A stretch of 64,000 nucleotides of DNA, taken from Brachionus rotundiformis (Eukaryota; Rotifera; Eurotatoria; Ploima; Brachionidae). Shown in pieces: positions 1 through 12,100 of this stretch. The stretch covers positions 248,001 through 312,000 of the forward strand of contig JAESIW010000124.1 in the NCBI GenBank assembly GCA_016802295.1, given 5' to 3'. The notes below the pieces were generated by a model. That model was not told the origin of the DNA. It searched no databases and saw nothing but the letters and a program-made list of their open reading frames with translations. How positions within the stretch are numbered: position 1 is the first letter of the stretch; each line of letters opens with the position of its first letter. Both the position numbers and the translations under genes were made by a program.

Positions 1-330
1 CGCTCTAAGTTTTTGGAGTTTCTTCAAAGCTTTTACTGTCAGACCTGGTGTTTAAGCTGTAGTTTAAACCATTTTTGAATTTGTTAGCTAATTTGAAAAT
101 TTGGATAAGATCTCCACGTATCCTTCTTGTTTATAGACTAGGTGAATTCAGCTTAGATAGCTGTTGTGGATACTAAAATCTGCAAGTTCAGGGACTAACC
201 TTGTCGCCCTACGCTGCAGTTTTTCGATTTTATTATAACTTTTTCTAAGTAAGGACACCATGAGCTAATGGGATATTCCAAATGAGGTTTGACAAGTAAA
301 CAGTATAAAAGTTTTACTTTTTTGTTGTTG
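1..330 (-). pseudogene. LINE reverse transcriptase C-terminal fragment
   Basis: Reading the minus strand gives the thumb/C-terminal part of a non-LTR reverse transcriptase: VKPHLEYPISSWCPYLEKV, then a frameshift, then IEKLQRRATRLVPELADFS. These match the family pattern of the segment after the catalytic palm (KPHLEY..W.PY, then Q.RATKL.P.L.D.S). There is a frameshift near 240 and a stop near 145, so it is dead. It continues off the left edge. Jockey/CR1-like by appearance; the clade is an inference. Confidence 0.7.
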
Positions 331-821
331 GGATTTATTTTATTACATACAACATGCTGTAAAATATAGTCTCTTTTCTAATATAAATTTGGAATATATA
401 AAAAAAATGTTTTGTTTTAGTGATATTAGTAAAAAGTACTGCGACCCTTTTTGGGTTAAGCTCAAATAAAAATTATGCCAGTAAATCTTTTTTTCATCAA
501 ATGCATCCAACACTCAAAAAAATGCTTCATGAATGCTTTTACACTTTTTCGATAATCATTATAATAATTGTCCAAAGCCTAGCATAAACTAGATAAATTA
601 AATTCTCTGTTAATTTCTTTTTTTTTCCTTAGGCTTTTTTAAATAATAAGTATTTTGCCAATTTAGCTTCAAAAGTGTTCATTGATTCAGCAGCTACTAC
701 ATATGGTTTTTGCTTATTTGTTCCTTTTATCTTTTTTTCACGAATGTATACAAGTTGTTAATTTTAGAATAAAATTTAAAAAATAAACTAATTAATCATT
801 AATAAATTTCTCATTTTTTGA

Positions 822-900
822 CTTGCTATCGGTTCTATCAGGTTGTTAATGTTCCTTAAATTATATTCCAAGTTTCTTGAGTCATTTTTCATTAGTTTTT
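822..900 (-). repeat. fragment of LINE family B 3' coding end
   Basis: On the minus strand this stretch resembles the C-terminal coding end of the LINE found at 58413-59597 (compare the minus-strand copy at 56455-56540: GGTTCTATCAG and TTTCTTGAGTCATTTTTC are shared). It is a short decayed remnant with no ORF. The rest of 331-1130 is AT-rich and shows nothing I can name. Confidence 0.5.
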
Positions 901-1142
901 GTTTTGCAGAAGTTAAAAAACGACATTCTAATAAAGGCTATCATCCTTTCAAGATTCTATTTTAAAAGTAGTGTTGGATGGGTTCAGATTTAAGCGGTCC
1001 TTTTAAAATTAAACGGGATAAAACTCTGTCTGTAAAAGTCTATGCGTTTAATAAGGACACAGCAACTGTTTTCCTGTCCGTTTGCACGGATAATTGTTTA
1101 AAGTTTTTTTCTTCAGTTACATTCACATACTGAAGGTTTTAT

Positions 1143-1676
1143 TCTGCTCTAGGATTTAAAGGTAACCAGCAGGTCCCTTTGGAACCAAACCCAACATTTC
1201 TTGGTATTAGACTGGACCCAAAAATCAGTTTCAAAGCACATTTGGACCAACTAGAAAGGAAGCTCATTCCTAAAACGAACCTACTCAGACGAATAAGAAA
1301 TTTTAAATGGGCCAAGTCTCTTTCTTTAAATATACAACTATATAAGTCTTTAATTAGATCTCTTATGGATTACTGTTTTGTCATAATCAATGTGGGTACT
1401 GAAAAAATTAAGAAAAATCTGCAGAAAATCTAAAATAGGATCTTAAAAATAATTAAATTCTTTCCGCTAAAGACGATACACAAAGTACTCAAGCTTGACA
1501 CAATCGAAGAAAGGGCAAATCACTTGTTTGTCAAATTCATAGAAAGTAAATCCAAACAAGAATTTATAGCCAAAGAAATTCACGCATACGTGCAAACTGT
1601 TTCCTACTCAGATCCCAAAAGATTCAAAACACCAATTGACGTATTCCACGAAATCAAACTCAAGAAAAACAATTAA
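1143..1676 (+). pseudogene. LINE family A reverse transcriptase C-terminal region, one nonsense codon
   Basis: The frame reads through NPTFLGIRLDPKISFKAHL and SLIRSLMDYCF to LQKI, meets TAA at 1431-1433, and continues in the same frame as NRILKIIKFFPLKTIHKVLK to a final TAA at 1674-1676. FLGI.LD...F..H followed by a YKSLI..L.DYC block is the usual post-palm region of Jockey/CR1-type LINEs. The stop sits where relatives have Gln (KIQNR), so a CAA to TAA change is likely. The frame is closed upstream at 1131, so the palm with the FADD motif is missing: a 5'-truncated copy. A sister copy lies on the minus strand at 38060-38999. Confidence 0.75.
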
Positions 1677-1880
1677 TCCGTCTTAAATCCTAATGTAAAT
1701 ATCTGAACCTTTGTACATCGCTATATAACAATTTGTTTCAATTAATTCTACTTTTTTTTGTAAAATTCAATTTTTAACTTAGTCTAATTTTGTAAAAATC
1801 TAATTTTTTCAAACAAGAGGGTTTAAACGGAGACTAGCACCATTCGGACGAACCCTGGGGTCTTCCCCTCAATTATATAT
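1677..1880 (+). repeat. LINE family A 3' untranslated tail
   Basis: It directly follows the LINE ORF. The same tail recurs at 47159-47375 with the shared words CCTAATG.AAATATCT, CAATTTGTTTCAATTAATT, GCGCCATTCGGACGAACCC (GCACC in this copy) and CTCAATTATATATTTAAT. Both copies end in an A/T-rich run, as expected of a target-primed insertion. Confidence 0.75.
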
Positions 1881-2186
1881 TTAATAAAATAATAAAAATA
1901 GGATTTAAAGAAAGTAAAGTGATTGTTAGTTGAATGTAATGAGTGCAATATTTTTCTAATAAGAATAATAATACGATTAAGTATATTGTTTTTTTTTGTT
2001 TTAGACATACAAGCCGAGGGTTGAAAGTTACAATGTCTCTGTAGTACAGGACGCATATTTAAACCTCTATCATTAAGATGATCAACTCGATTCACTCATC
2101 TCTTAGTCAGATGTGAGTCTGAGAAAAATTAAAAAGGATTTAAACAGTGCGTTTTAGAATTCAACAAATATATTGTGATTAAAATA

Positions 2187-2262
2187 AAACAATTAATTAA
2201 ATTCAATTAATCAAATTGAATAGTATAAAATAGCAAAAAAAAATCTAGGTATTAATAAAGAT
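2187..2262 (+). repeat. duplicated segment, copy 1 (copy 2 at 4909-4995)
   Basis: The words AACAATTAATTAAAT, ATTAATCAAATTGAATAG and AAAATCTAGGTATTAATA occur in the same order here and at 4909-4995, with copy 2 carrying a short insertion. The two copies are about 2.7 kb apart in direct orientation, and copy 2 ends about 90 bases before the RGS start codon. Confidence 0.65.
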
Positions 2263-3552
2263 AGTAAACTTATTCATTAATGAAATGCCCTCAACAGCCC
2301 ACTTTCGGCTGGACTGCTAGCGTCTTCACATTTTAATTTGTAAATACAATTTTGTTGTACTGCCTGCTTCCAATAATGGCGTAAAAGCATCATAAATTTC
2401 ATCATTTGGCGTGCTAATTAAATTAAAAAAAAGGCCTTGAAAGTACTAATTTTATTCTATGCAGGATCCCTGAGCGAATAATTAAACGTTTTGATTTAAA
2501 AAAAAAAATTATCTAGATGTTGATTGAATTTAGCTGAGTGAAGCTCTTTAATTCATAATTATACAATATACTTTTCAAGGCATTAATTCCGCTATAGATT
2601 GAAAATAAAATAAAATTTAAATCACGGCTGAACAGATTTCCTGCAAATTCTAAGCACGCCAAAAAGCCTTATCTCTTGACAATTTGATTTTAGTAAGTAT
2701 CACAGACATTTAATAAAGCATATTTACTTAATTAATTTTGAGCTTGATTATATTATTAACAAATAGACAAATGAATGACTTAAAATATCTATCTTGTTTA
2801 AATTTTTATTTTGCTTTGCTGTGCTATAAGAAAACAGTCTTAAAAATATCTGTTTTCGATAGATATTAATTTAGACGAACAAGATTAGTATTACAATGTC
2901 TGGTTAAAGAGATTTGTGTGAGAACAGATTTATTTTTTATTCTATGAGCTATAATTAAATTTATTAACATTTAGAAACCTAAATAAAACTTTGTTGATTA
3001 AGCTAAACTGGTTGGTTAAATGTTTTTAATTGGGCTTGAACCAAACCAAACATACCAGAATTCTGCTTTTGAGTAATCTATTCAAGACGCTTTTCTATAA
3101 TCCTAAATTTGCATTTATCTAAACAAATATAATAATCAATACTAGATCGATTTTTTTTATAAATTTTCGGTAATTTAATTTTCTCAGATAGTTACATAAT
3201 TTTTTTGCAATCAAATTTTACTTATAAAGGCATGTAATTACCTTAATTTTACTAATCATCTAAGATACAGCCTAATTCACTAAAAATTGCATCTTTATTG
3301 AGCTTCTAGATCAGCAAATTAGGCGTTTAATTATTAAATAGTTTTAAATTATTTTTAAGTCTAATTAGATAAATCAGACTCATTTGAATAAGACCAGCTA
3401 AGAACAAGTTTAAATTTAGCTATTTTAAAAAAATTGAATTTTTTCAAAGAGATTAATGAACTAAACATAAAACAAAGCTTTCTAAAACTTCCAAAGCTAT
3501 AGGATTTAGATGCTCTTAATTTGGCATAGAATGAAAACATGAGTTGTTAACA

Positions 3553-3751
3553 TTGACACTCGGGTTTAAATGAATTCAAATTTTTGTCTATTCAAAAAAA
3601 TTCATTTCCTAATTCAACTTTTAGTGCGGCACTTAATTTTGAAATTTAGGTATTAATGCTTCATTTATTTTTGATTCTTGGGTTTTAAAAATGCATCTAC
3701 ACTCGAAAATTTAATTTAATTTGTTTTAATGCACTTGAACCCGAGTGTCAA
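3553..3751. mobile_element. small TIR element (MITE candidate)
   Basis: TTGACACTCGGGTT at 3553-3566 is matched by its perfect reverse complement at 3738-3751, enclosing about 170 bases of AT-rich DNA without a coding frame. This is the architecture of a MITE. I cannot see a convincing target-site duplication and there is no second copy in the window, so the family is unassigned. Confidence 0.5.
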
Positions 3752-4136
3752 ATTTTGATGCATGTATTACTGCGCAAGGAATACAGTAAAAGATAAACCG
3801 TTAAATTGCGCAAAGCAGGAGATGTTTACTACACTATAAGCAGGAGATGTTGAATTTTCACAGCATTAATATTGAGCTTGTGTATCTCAAATATTTACTT
3901 TGAGAACATAGATGAAATAAAAGACTTCGTATTTTAGAAATACGACAAATTTTTTCTATTTAAATGAACAAATTTGCAGAACTAAAAAAATTAAAAGTCT
4001 ACAATTGCGCGACTACGTTAGTCGTTGTGCTTTATTAATTTAGTTAAACTAAACTGACCGTAGAATATTAACTATTATTATTGTTATTATGAGTTTGAAT
4101 CTAAAAAAAAGTATCTGAGTAATATATTATGGGACA

Positions 4137-4398
4137 ATGAAAAGATTGCCTTAACTAATTCTTTATTTAACTATATAATCTGAGCATAAATAATAATTTT
4201 ATTTATTTCATTCAGCTCCAATTCTGGCGATGTAGTATAAATAATAATATAAAATAGTTTCTTATTTACTGAATCAAGTACGTGACAAGATTCTTAAAAG
4301 GAGTAAGGATACTTTTATAAATTGCCAAATAAGGTAAAATGAATTTTAATAAGTTTTGCTGATTAATTATTCAAGACATCAGATAGTTATATGACAAC
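4137..4398 (+). repeat. interspersed repeat, copy 1 (copy 2 at 12835-13315)
   Basis: Two blocks (GAAAAGATTGCCTTAACTAA onward, and GTTTCTTATTTACTGAATCA to ATCAGATAGTTATATG) are shared in order with 12835-13315. Copy 2 has about 270 bases of unrelated sequence between the blocks where copy 1 has about 70. No coding frame or terminal repeats are seen. Confidence 0.7.
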
Positions 4399-4908
4399 TG
4401 AAGCGAAATATACGTTTTGAAAGTTAAAATTTTTAAGTGATTGGTCGTAATGGTTTTCCACAAATAGACAGCTATATAGTAGATTTTCGAGTGATTAAGA
4501 TATTAATTTTTACAGTATTTATGGAGTGATTGTAGAAGTTCATGCAAAAGCCAAGTTTTTCTATTAATTAAAATTTGATTAGAATTAGAATTGTGCTTAT
4601 AGCTTATTGTAGGAGTTTTAGTGTTATTCATTCCTCTAGCACTCAAGGGTTTTGCAAAATACTTGGCTTTGATTTTAAAAGCCTTGCTACACATTTAAAA
4701 ATGTTTCTGCATTAAAATTTTTATAAAATAAATTCTAAAAAATTTTTAAAAAATTAACCTTGGTCATTAGAAATTCACTTTCTTGAATTTACTTAATTTT
4801 TTTTCTATTTCACCAATCTTTTATTAAACGTTATATCTATCAAGCCATTCTTAATTTAATTACATGTAAAAAATTTGCATCTAAGACAATATTCTAGAGA
4901 TTAAAAAA

Positions 4909-4995
4909 AAACAATTAATTAAATTTACAAGAGGATTAATATTAATCAAATTGAATAGCTTAAAATAGCAAAAAAAAAATCTAGGTATTAATATA
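4909..4995 (+). repeat. duplicated segment, copy 2
   Basis: Direct copy of 2187-2262 (shared ATTAATCAAATTGAATAG and AAAATCTAGGTATTAATA). It lies immediately upstream of RGS exon 1, so it may overlap the 5' untranslated region or promoter. Confidence 0.6.
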
Positions 4996-5085
4996 AAAAA
5001 AATTTATTTATTACATTAATTAAATGAGTTTAATTAGCAAATTAATTTAAGTATTTAGATGAATACTTGAATATATTTCTAAAAC

Positions 5086-6159
5086 ATGGTAAAAAATCTG
5101 CCAGCACTATTTTCCTCTAAAACATCCTCAAATTCGTCATCCTCAAGTGAACTAAACGAATCAGCAAATACAAAATCGGCTGAATTACTAACAACTTCTG
5201 TGTATGTTCCAGACCGGAAGGTGTCAAATGCCTCCATTTTGACCACGTCTACCATGTCCTCAAACTCGTCTGAGTCCTCATATACGGCCAAAATGCCAAG
5301 ACCATTTTTTGTTCACAGCAAAATAAACGAGGACATGGAGGCTCCTGGTCTATCTTGCATGCAACGCCGCTCTTGCGGCTCAATAGATGTATCAGGGCTG
5401 CTAGGCAAAAAAGCCAGTCTGGTCGGGCTTCTGGACCGAGCCGACCAGGACGCCCGGATAAAAAACCAACTTCTTCGCAAGCATACTAGCTCTACTCAGC
5501 TACTGAGCCATTCGGCCAATGATCAGACCACTAGTGAATCAAACATAAAGATTATCACGAACTGTGATGAAGACGAAAGTGACAAAGCCCATAGCTTAAA
5601 AATCAGCCAGTTGGAAACAAAGCTGCAAGCCAATGCATCATTTCTTCGCTCAGACAGCAGACAGTACAGGTCGAACAGCTGCTCAGGGGCCAGTTTGGGC
5701 ATTTCGCACACAATTGTCAACAACCATTTGAGTGTGCCCGAGCAAAATGTCAATTTATTCAAGAACCGAAAGTCCAGCGCATCAAGTATTCTGGACAAAA
5801 CAAACAGATATGAGCTAGAATTGCTGCAAAAGTTTTGCGCCAACTGCAACACCAACTCGGACTGCAGATTTTATCTAAACGATAACCAGTCTACTAATTC
5901 AGCCAATTCGAACGCTCAGTCAGACAATGGATCAAACAGCAACATTTATTTTGAGTTCTTGAGCTCGGAGTCTTTGCCTAACGAGAGTCAGGCCGGCTCG
6001 CCAAAGTTTGACCACCGGTCCTATCATTTCAAGAGTCATATTCTCAATAGCCACACTTCAGCTGGCATTAATCTCACCAAATCGGCTGCTGACATTCTTT
6101 TGGAAAATGTCAACTTTCAAAACGATGGCTTGACCAGGGAACAAAATTTCAAAAAAATA
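5086..6159 (+). CDS. RGS gene, exon 1 (residues 1-358)
   Basis: Ser/Asn/Thr-rich, higher-GC coding segment in an AT-rich background. The frame is open to 6276, but a consensus donor GTAAGA at 6160 closes a phase-0 exon just after FKKI, and exon 2 begins in phase 0. Beyond 6160 the frame turns into A-rich sequence typical of an intron. Serine-rich stretches (for example residues 10-21 and 57-65) suggest a disordered, phosphorylatable region. If exon 1 is not joined to exon 2, this would be an orphan disordered protein; I prefer the joined model. Confidence 0.75.
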
Positions 6160-9100
6160 GTAAGACAAAATTTTATTGGAAATAAAAATCAAAAAAAAAA
6201 AAAGATTGAGCTTTTGAGCCACTCTACAGTATTGCACAAAAGTTTAGACGCACAAGGTTTTTTTTTAAAAGTTTAATTCGTAAGACATAAAAATATTAAG
6301 TTTTGTTTTAGAAATATACAAAATAAAAATCAGTTTTTAATAAAACTAACTCTGTCCTTCAAATTGATATAAAATATATATAACTTAGTTCTCACCAGAG
6401 TTGTTTTTAAGTCACAATTCATAAGTCAAGTCAATGTTGATTTTTTTAACTAATTTTTCGTAATTCATAAATACTTAAATATTAAAGACTTTGATTTTTA
6501 GAATTGCGAAATAGTTTGATCATTTATATGCAAAATAATTTATTTGGCTTAAAAATTTCATTTTTCAAATTCGATCAAAATATTTTAAATGCAATTTAAA
6601 AATTACAATCCAAAAATTAAAAAAAAAAGCATTTTGAAATGTTCTGATCAAATTTTAGAAACGAAATTTGATTAAAGTTTTTTGTTGTCCAAATAATTTA
6701 CTACTGTCAAATGGGGTAATTGCGATAATTCTTATGTTTAAGTTTTAATAGAGAGGAGGGAATTTTTTTTTTGGACTGAGTTGTATCTTAATTAATAAAA
6801 AATTCATTTTCTTTTTAATTAAAAAAATTTTTTTTGAAAAAAAATAAGCGGTTCAAATTTTACAGCGTATAAACTAAAATAAGAAAAGTTATCGCTTTTA
6901 CCCCATTCATTGGGGTAAATGTGATAATTTCAATTTTAAACGAAAAAAAAAAGAGAAAAAAAATTCACTAGCCGACCGAGGACTTGTTCCTTTTCCAATG
7001 TATGATTTTTTGAATTTGTCATGTATCCTAGTGTGTAAGGTTGCATATGGTATGCTGTACCTTACTGAGGCTTGATGTATATTCAAAACTTTAAGCTTAA
7101 TTTCATCTAAAGCTTTTTCAAGAGTTTCCTGAGTGTATTTTAAAGTTTTTTTAAATTTTTTATTAAAGTTTTTTGTTGACATTTTTTAAATTAATAGCGA
7201 TTTTTAAAAAAATTCAAGTTTTTTTAACGTTAAATTAAATTATCACATTTACCCCAAACAAGAGAAAATCCGTTTTTTTGGGATTGCTAAAAAGCGGTTA
7301 ATTTTTTTCAAAATCTGGTTTCAGATTTGAATTCAGCATAAAAAAATAAATATAAATTATTTTTTTATTAAAAAAAAAGGTTCTACAAAAAAGTTAGTTT
7401 TTTGAAAAATCGTTTTTTTTTTATTTGTTAAAGTTAATTGCCGGAAAATTTCAAAAAAAATAAAATATCTATATACGACTTAAAATTATTATTTTGTAAA
7501 GGAAAGGTTTTTTTATTAAATATTTTTTATTTTATTCAAAAATATTAATCCTATCACGAGCAATGATCATTCAGAAAAAAAATTATCGCTTATACCCCAT
7601 TATCATATTTACCCCAACTGACAGTACTTTATTTATTTATTATTTATTAAGTATAAACTGTTCGAGTATTGAACTCCTTCAGTAAAGTATAACTAAAGAA
7701 AAAGTGTTATTTGGTAAGCATATTTAAGGAGTGTTACATAAGTGGATTATAAAGATGAATAGAAGAATAAGGGGTAGATTAGGTATAAGGGAGTATTCCA
7801 AAAAAAGAGAAAAATCTTTTTATCTTCAAATCTTTTTACATCAATATGTTTTCAAAGCAGTTATTCATCCATCCAAAGGCAAGCTCTGACTTTAGCTTTC
7901 AGACACAATTTAGTAGTGTCGTAAGAAGAAAGTCTAAATTTTTTTAGTAAAAGTTCCTTAATCTGTTTAATTTTACTTGATTGAACACAATTAAATTGTT
8001 TAATTGATTGAATCTTTTAAATTAAAATTCATTAATACTAATTTTACATACACGTATTGGATGATATAATTAGGATGGGACATAATTAGGATATAATTAG
8101 GGATTATTTTCTTATCTGTATCAAGTTAAGGCTTAAGGTATAATAAAATGAATGAAAATTTAGAGACTAAAAAGTGGAAATACAGTTGTTATGCTGAAAC
8201 ATTCTTAGATAATTGAGAATTCAGAAAAAAAATACGTAGGGGAATTGACTATTCAATAAATCTTGATTCGAATCCCTCCTTGAATTCCTCTACTAGCCTG
8301 ATCGCCAATTGTACAAAGTTGACTAATCCTCCTCTGATATGTTTCTCACTCAATTCAAATACTCGATTTGAAACTGTAAGCAGTCTTAACTTATTTAAGA
8401 CTTTATGATGTAGAAAGTTTGAAGGAGGTTCGTATTTAGATTTTAGAGTTGATCTAACTGCTGAATTTTGAATCATTTGTATTCAGTTTATAGTTGAAAA
8501 GACAAGGGAAAGAGTAGTCTAATATCGTTCCTTTATAAGATTTGTACAGGTAATGAATTTGGTTCTAGGCCCCATTTTTGTTTGAAAGATGTGACTCCCA
8601 AAGCTTAAACTTTGGCTCGGAATTGTGATTGATGATTTCATTTTTAGGATGCTTTGAAAAAAACATGTAGCATGACTTTTCAACAGAAATTTTCATTTTC
8701 CATTTCAAAAAAAAATTGCTCAAGTTATTGTTAGTTTTATCTCTTTTAGGGACATCATTTATGAAAATACTAAATAAAAGTGGTTCTTGCGAAAATCTGC
8801 TGATATAAGAAGTTCATCTCTTATGTAACCGTTCACATTTACCTTAAACGACACAGATTTCAAAAAATTAACAGCAAACTTTTTTATTTCTTATGTAATT
8901 TTTTTATTTTTTAGTTTATCTGTACCGAGCTAAAGCTTCTTAAGAATAAAGATAAAATATAAGTTAAAAATCACAAATAAAATAAAACAAAATTTAAAAG
9001 AAAAACTAAAAGATCATACAAAAAAAAGTTAAATGTTAAAGTAGATTAAAAAAGACTTATTGAAGAAGGTGACAGGTTATTCATGAACAAGTATTTGGGG

Positions 9101-12100
9101 GTTCAAGTGAAGAAGAAGAGATAATTAGGTAGCAATTACACAATGTGGTCGGGTATCTCTCACTCAACTCAAAAAGTCGATTTGAGACTGTTAAGTTAAT
9201 TACATGTCTCATGATGTAAAATGTTGGAGACAGTATCATCTTTTAGTTTTAGTATGGAACGGACTGCTGAATTTTGTATTGCTTCTAATTTCTTAATATT
9301 TGTTTCGATGTTTCTGAAAGGGATTTAAGACATGGAAAAGAATAATCTAGATTAGATCCAATTAAAGACTTATTAAGCTTTCCTAAAGTGTTATAGCTAA
9401 GGCCCCATTTTTTATTTGACAAGATTTTAATTATATTTAGCCTTGATCTGCAACATTCTTTAATTTCATATATCGTTGAAGAAAAGCTTTATTTCAGAAT
9501 CAAATTTAATGCAAAGAAACTTTATTTTTTAAAGGCTTTCGATTCTGTTCTCCTGCATCGCTCCAACTCAAAATTTTCTTTACTGTTTTTGATCATCGAA
9601 TAAGACTTTTCATCTGCAATCTTCTTTTTCCACTTGAACAACCACTGTTCTAATTCAACTAAGTACTTACTCATGCCTCTTTCTAGATTTCTAATCTTCT
9701 TATAAATGAAGAAAGTAACAAGATCGTGATATAAAAAAATTGAGCTGTTTAAATAGGGAATCAAGTTCGCGACTTGACTCTTCAAACATGAATGAAGATT
9801 CAAGTAACAAAGTGGTAAAAAAAGTTTAATTCTTAGTTATTTTAAATTTAAGAGTAAAGACAAATTGCTAGATATCTGAACAATTTCTTAACAATTGGCT
9901 GATGAGTCGAGATAATTAAATGAATAATTTTTTTTAAAAATTGAAATTATTTATTAAACAATAAATAAATTTATTTATAGATGTTATTTACATATGTTAT
10001 GTTATCTTTCATTAAGATATATCAAAAATTAAAATATGATTTTACAATTTTGCCACATCAATGCATAATCACTAATTTTCTTAGTGAGAATTGCTATCTA
10101 GGTGATTAATCATTTTAAAACCTATTCTTTTTGACTATTGTGAAATAAATAAATTATATCGGCTTTTTTTTTATTTATTAATATTCATCACAAGAATAAT
10201 CTATCTAATTAAAGATATATTTATAGTTTTCTTTTTACATATAAATAAAATAAATGTCAAAAAAATTTTCCTATTTATACATTTTCTCAAATATGATAGA
10301 TGCAAAAATAAAAATTCTTATAAACCTTTTTTCTATATTTAGCCAGACATGTTTGGTTCTGGTAGTGCGTGGTTTTTAACCAAATTGGTAAAATTAACTA
10401 CCACAAAAATACTGATCATAAAAAATTTTATTAATCAAATAGAAATCTTAGCTTTATTTAGATCAGGGGCAGGAATATTTTTATGTGGTTCTAAGTCCAA
10501 GTAGCTATTAATGTTCTTTGGTATCCCAGACGGCACTTGGGTTTTTATATGATCACCTTTAAACTTAAACTGTTTTGACTTTTTAATTGATTTTTTATCT
10601 TTAAGTATTTCTTTTTAATAAAGGCAAAACTTTTTTAAATTCGTTTTAGCTTTACTTGGTAATTTATTTTTACCATTTTTTATTTATATAAGTTTTTATA
10701 TACAAAGACACTTAATTAATTAAAATAAAATATTAAAAAAAGTATCTGCCTTTTTCAGATAGGCTAAATTTTGGTTGCTTATTTTTTAGTCTTTTTAAAA
10801 TTTCCAAGAAATCTAAACTTAGCGACTAGTTGCTTCTTAATGCCAATAAATACCACAGACATGATCTAATTAGTAATTTTTAAAGTAATATTAGGATAAT
10901 AAAGATAAGAGATTCAATTAAATTGGCATTAAAATGGATATATTTCAGATTTTATTTAATTAATTATAAGGTTCTAATGGATTGATTTTTTTGACAAATG
11001 ATGAGAATTTTTACCATTTGTTTTTAAAAAGAAAATGGTTCACCTTTATTTGATTGATTTTTTAAAGGAAGTTATTAAATGATAAATTTAATGATAATTT
11101 TAGTAGAAAAAAAAGCATCCGAAGTTATTTAAGTTAGTTTGCCTTCAAAAAGATAAAGAATAAACTAAAAGGTAATAAAAAGCTCAGTCTAAATTTTCAA
11201 TTAAATAATTTGGTATTAAATTAAAAAAATTTTTATGCTTAATCACTAAAATGGTTATTTGTAATTATTTTCGAGTGTTTGGTTTTAATTATTATGATGT
11301 TTATTGATAATTAAGAATTGTACAGATGTACTTCTAGAATTATTTGCTTTGAAAATTTTTAATTCAGTTAATTTTTATAATTAGTCAACCAAAAGTATAC
11401 TAGACTTTGAAGTTTTTTTCTTCCCAAAGATCAATTATGTTAAATTTGAATTAAAAAAATTTAATGTTGTTTTTTACTTAAAAATTTATTTATTTAATTA
11501 TTAAGTTGGTAATTAGAAAATACTAGACATTTTGTAGATGCAAAAATGCCAATAACTAGTTTGACAAAATTATATGTCTTTGCATTAAACTTTATAATCA
11601 GAGAATTCTTATTAAAAGTAATGATTTAAATATAAATTCAATTAAGTAAAAAAACATTTTAACCAAAAGTAAGCTATAGCATGTTTTAATCACATTAAAA
11701 ATATAAAAAAGAAAATAAATATATTTTAACCAAATTCAAATCATAAAAAATTATACACTAGGGCATATGTTGAATTAAATATTGATTTTTAAAATTTAAG
11801 ATCTATAAAATATAGATTTTTATATATAATTTAAATATACATTAATAGATCACATTTAGAAATTATTTATTTATTTATTTTCCTTAATCAATAATTAAAA
11901 TTAGCACGAATTATATTGATATTCGAATTTGATAAGCATTTTATAAGAATTTAATGTGTAAGAAAAATTTTTTACTAATGCAGGAAAATCAAAGTCATTT
12001 GGTGAGTATATGGTTTTGCTGATATTTTTTATTCTCAATTGATTTGGCATGATTTAAAAGTTTTAGAGCACAACTAAGGCAAAATTCTCAAAAGTCTTTC

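Larger units (their letters stand above)
1881..5085. other. intergenic region 5' of the RGS gene
   Basis: No gene is recognisable. It holds a duplicated segment (2187-2262 and 4909-4995), a small TIR element (3553-3751), one copy of a repeat also found in RGS intron 1 (4137-4398), and a twofold direct repeat of AGCAGGAGATGTT near 3816 and 3839. The minus-strand ORFs at 1823-2095 and 4503-4694 look like no known protein. Core promoter elements for the RGS gene are not obvious in this AT-rich sequence. Confidence 0.5.

Noticed and set aside
2405..2663. 11-bp inverted ends TTTGGCGTGCT enclosing about 260 bases
   Set aside because: Inner arms do not pair and no target duplication or second copy; may be chance.
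8260..8280. GATTCGAATCCC resembling a tRNA T-loop
   Set aside because: No acceptor, D or anticodon stems around it; it lies inside a LINE fragment.
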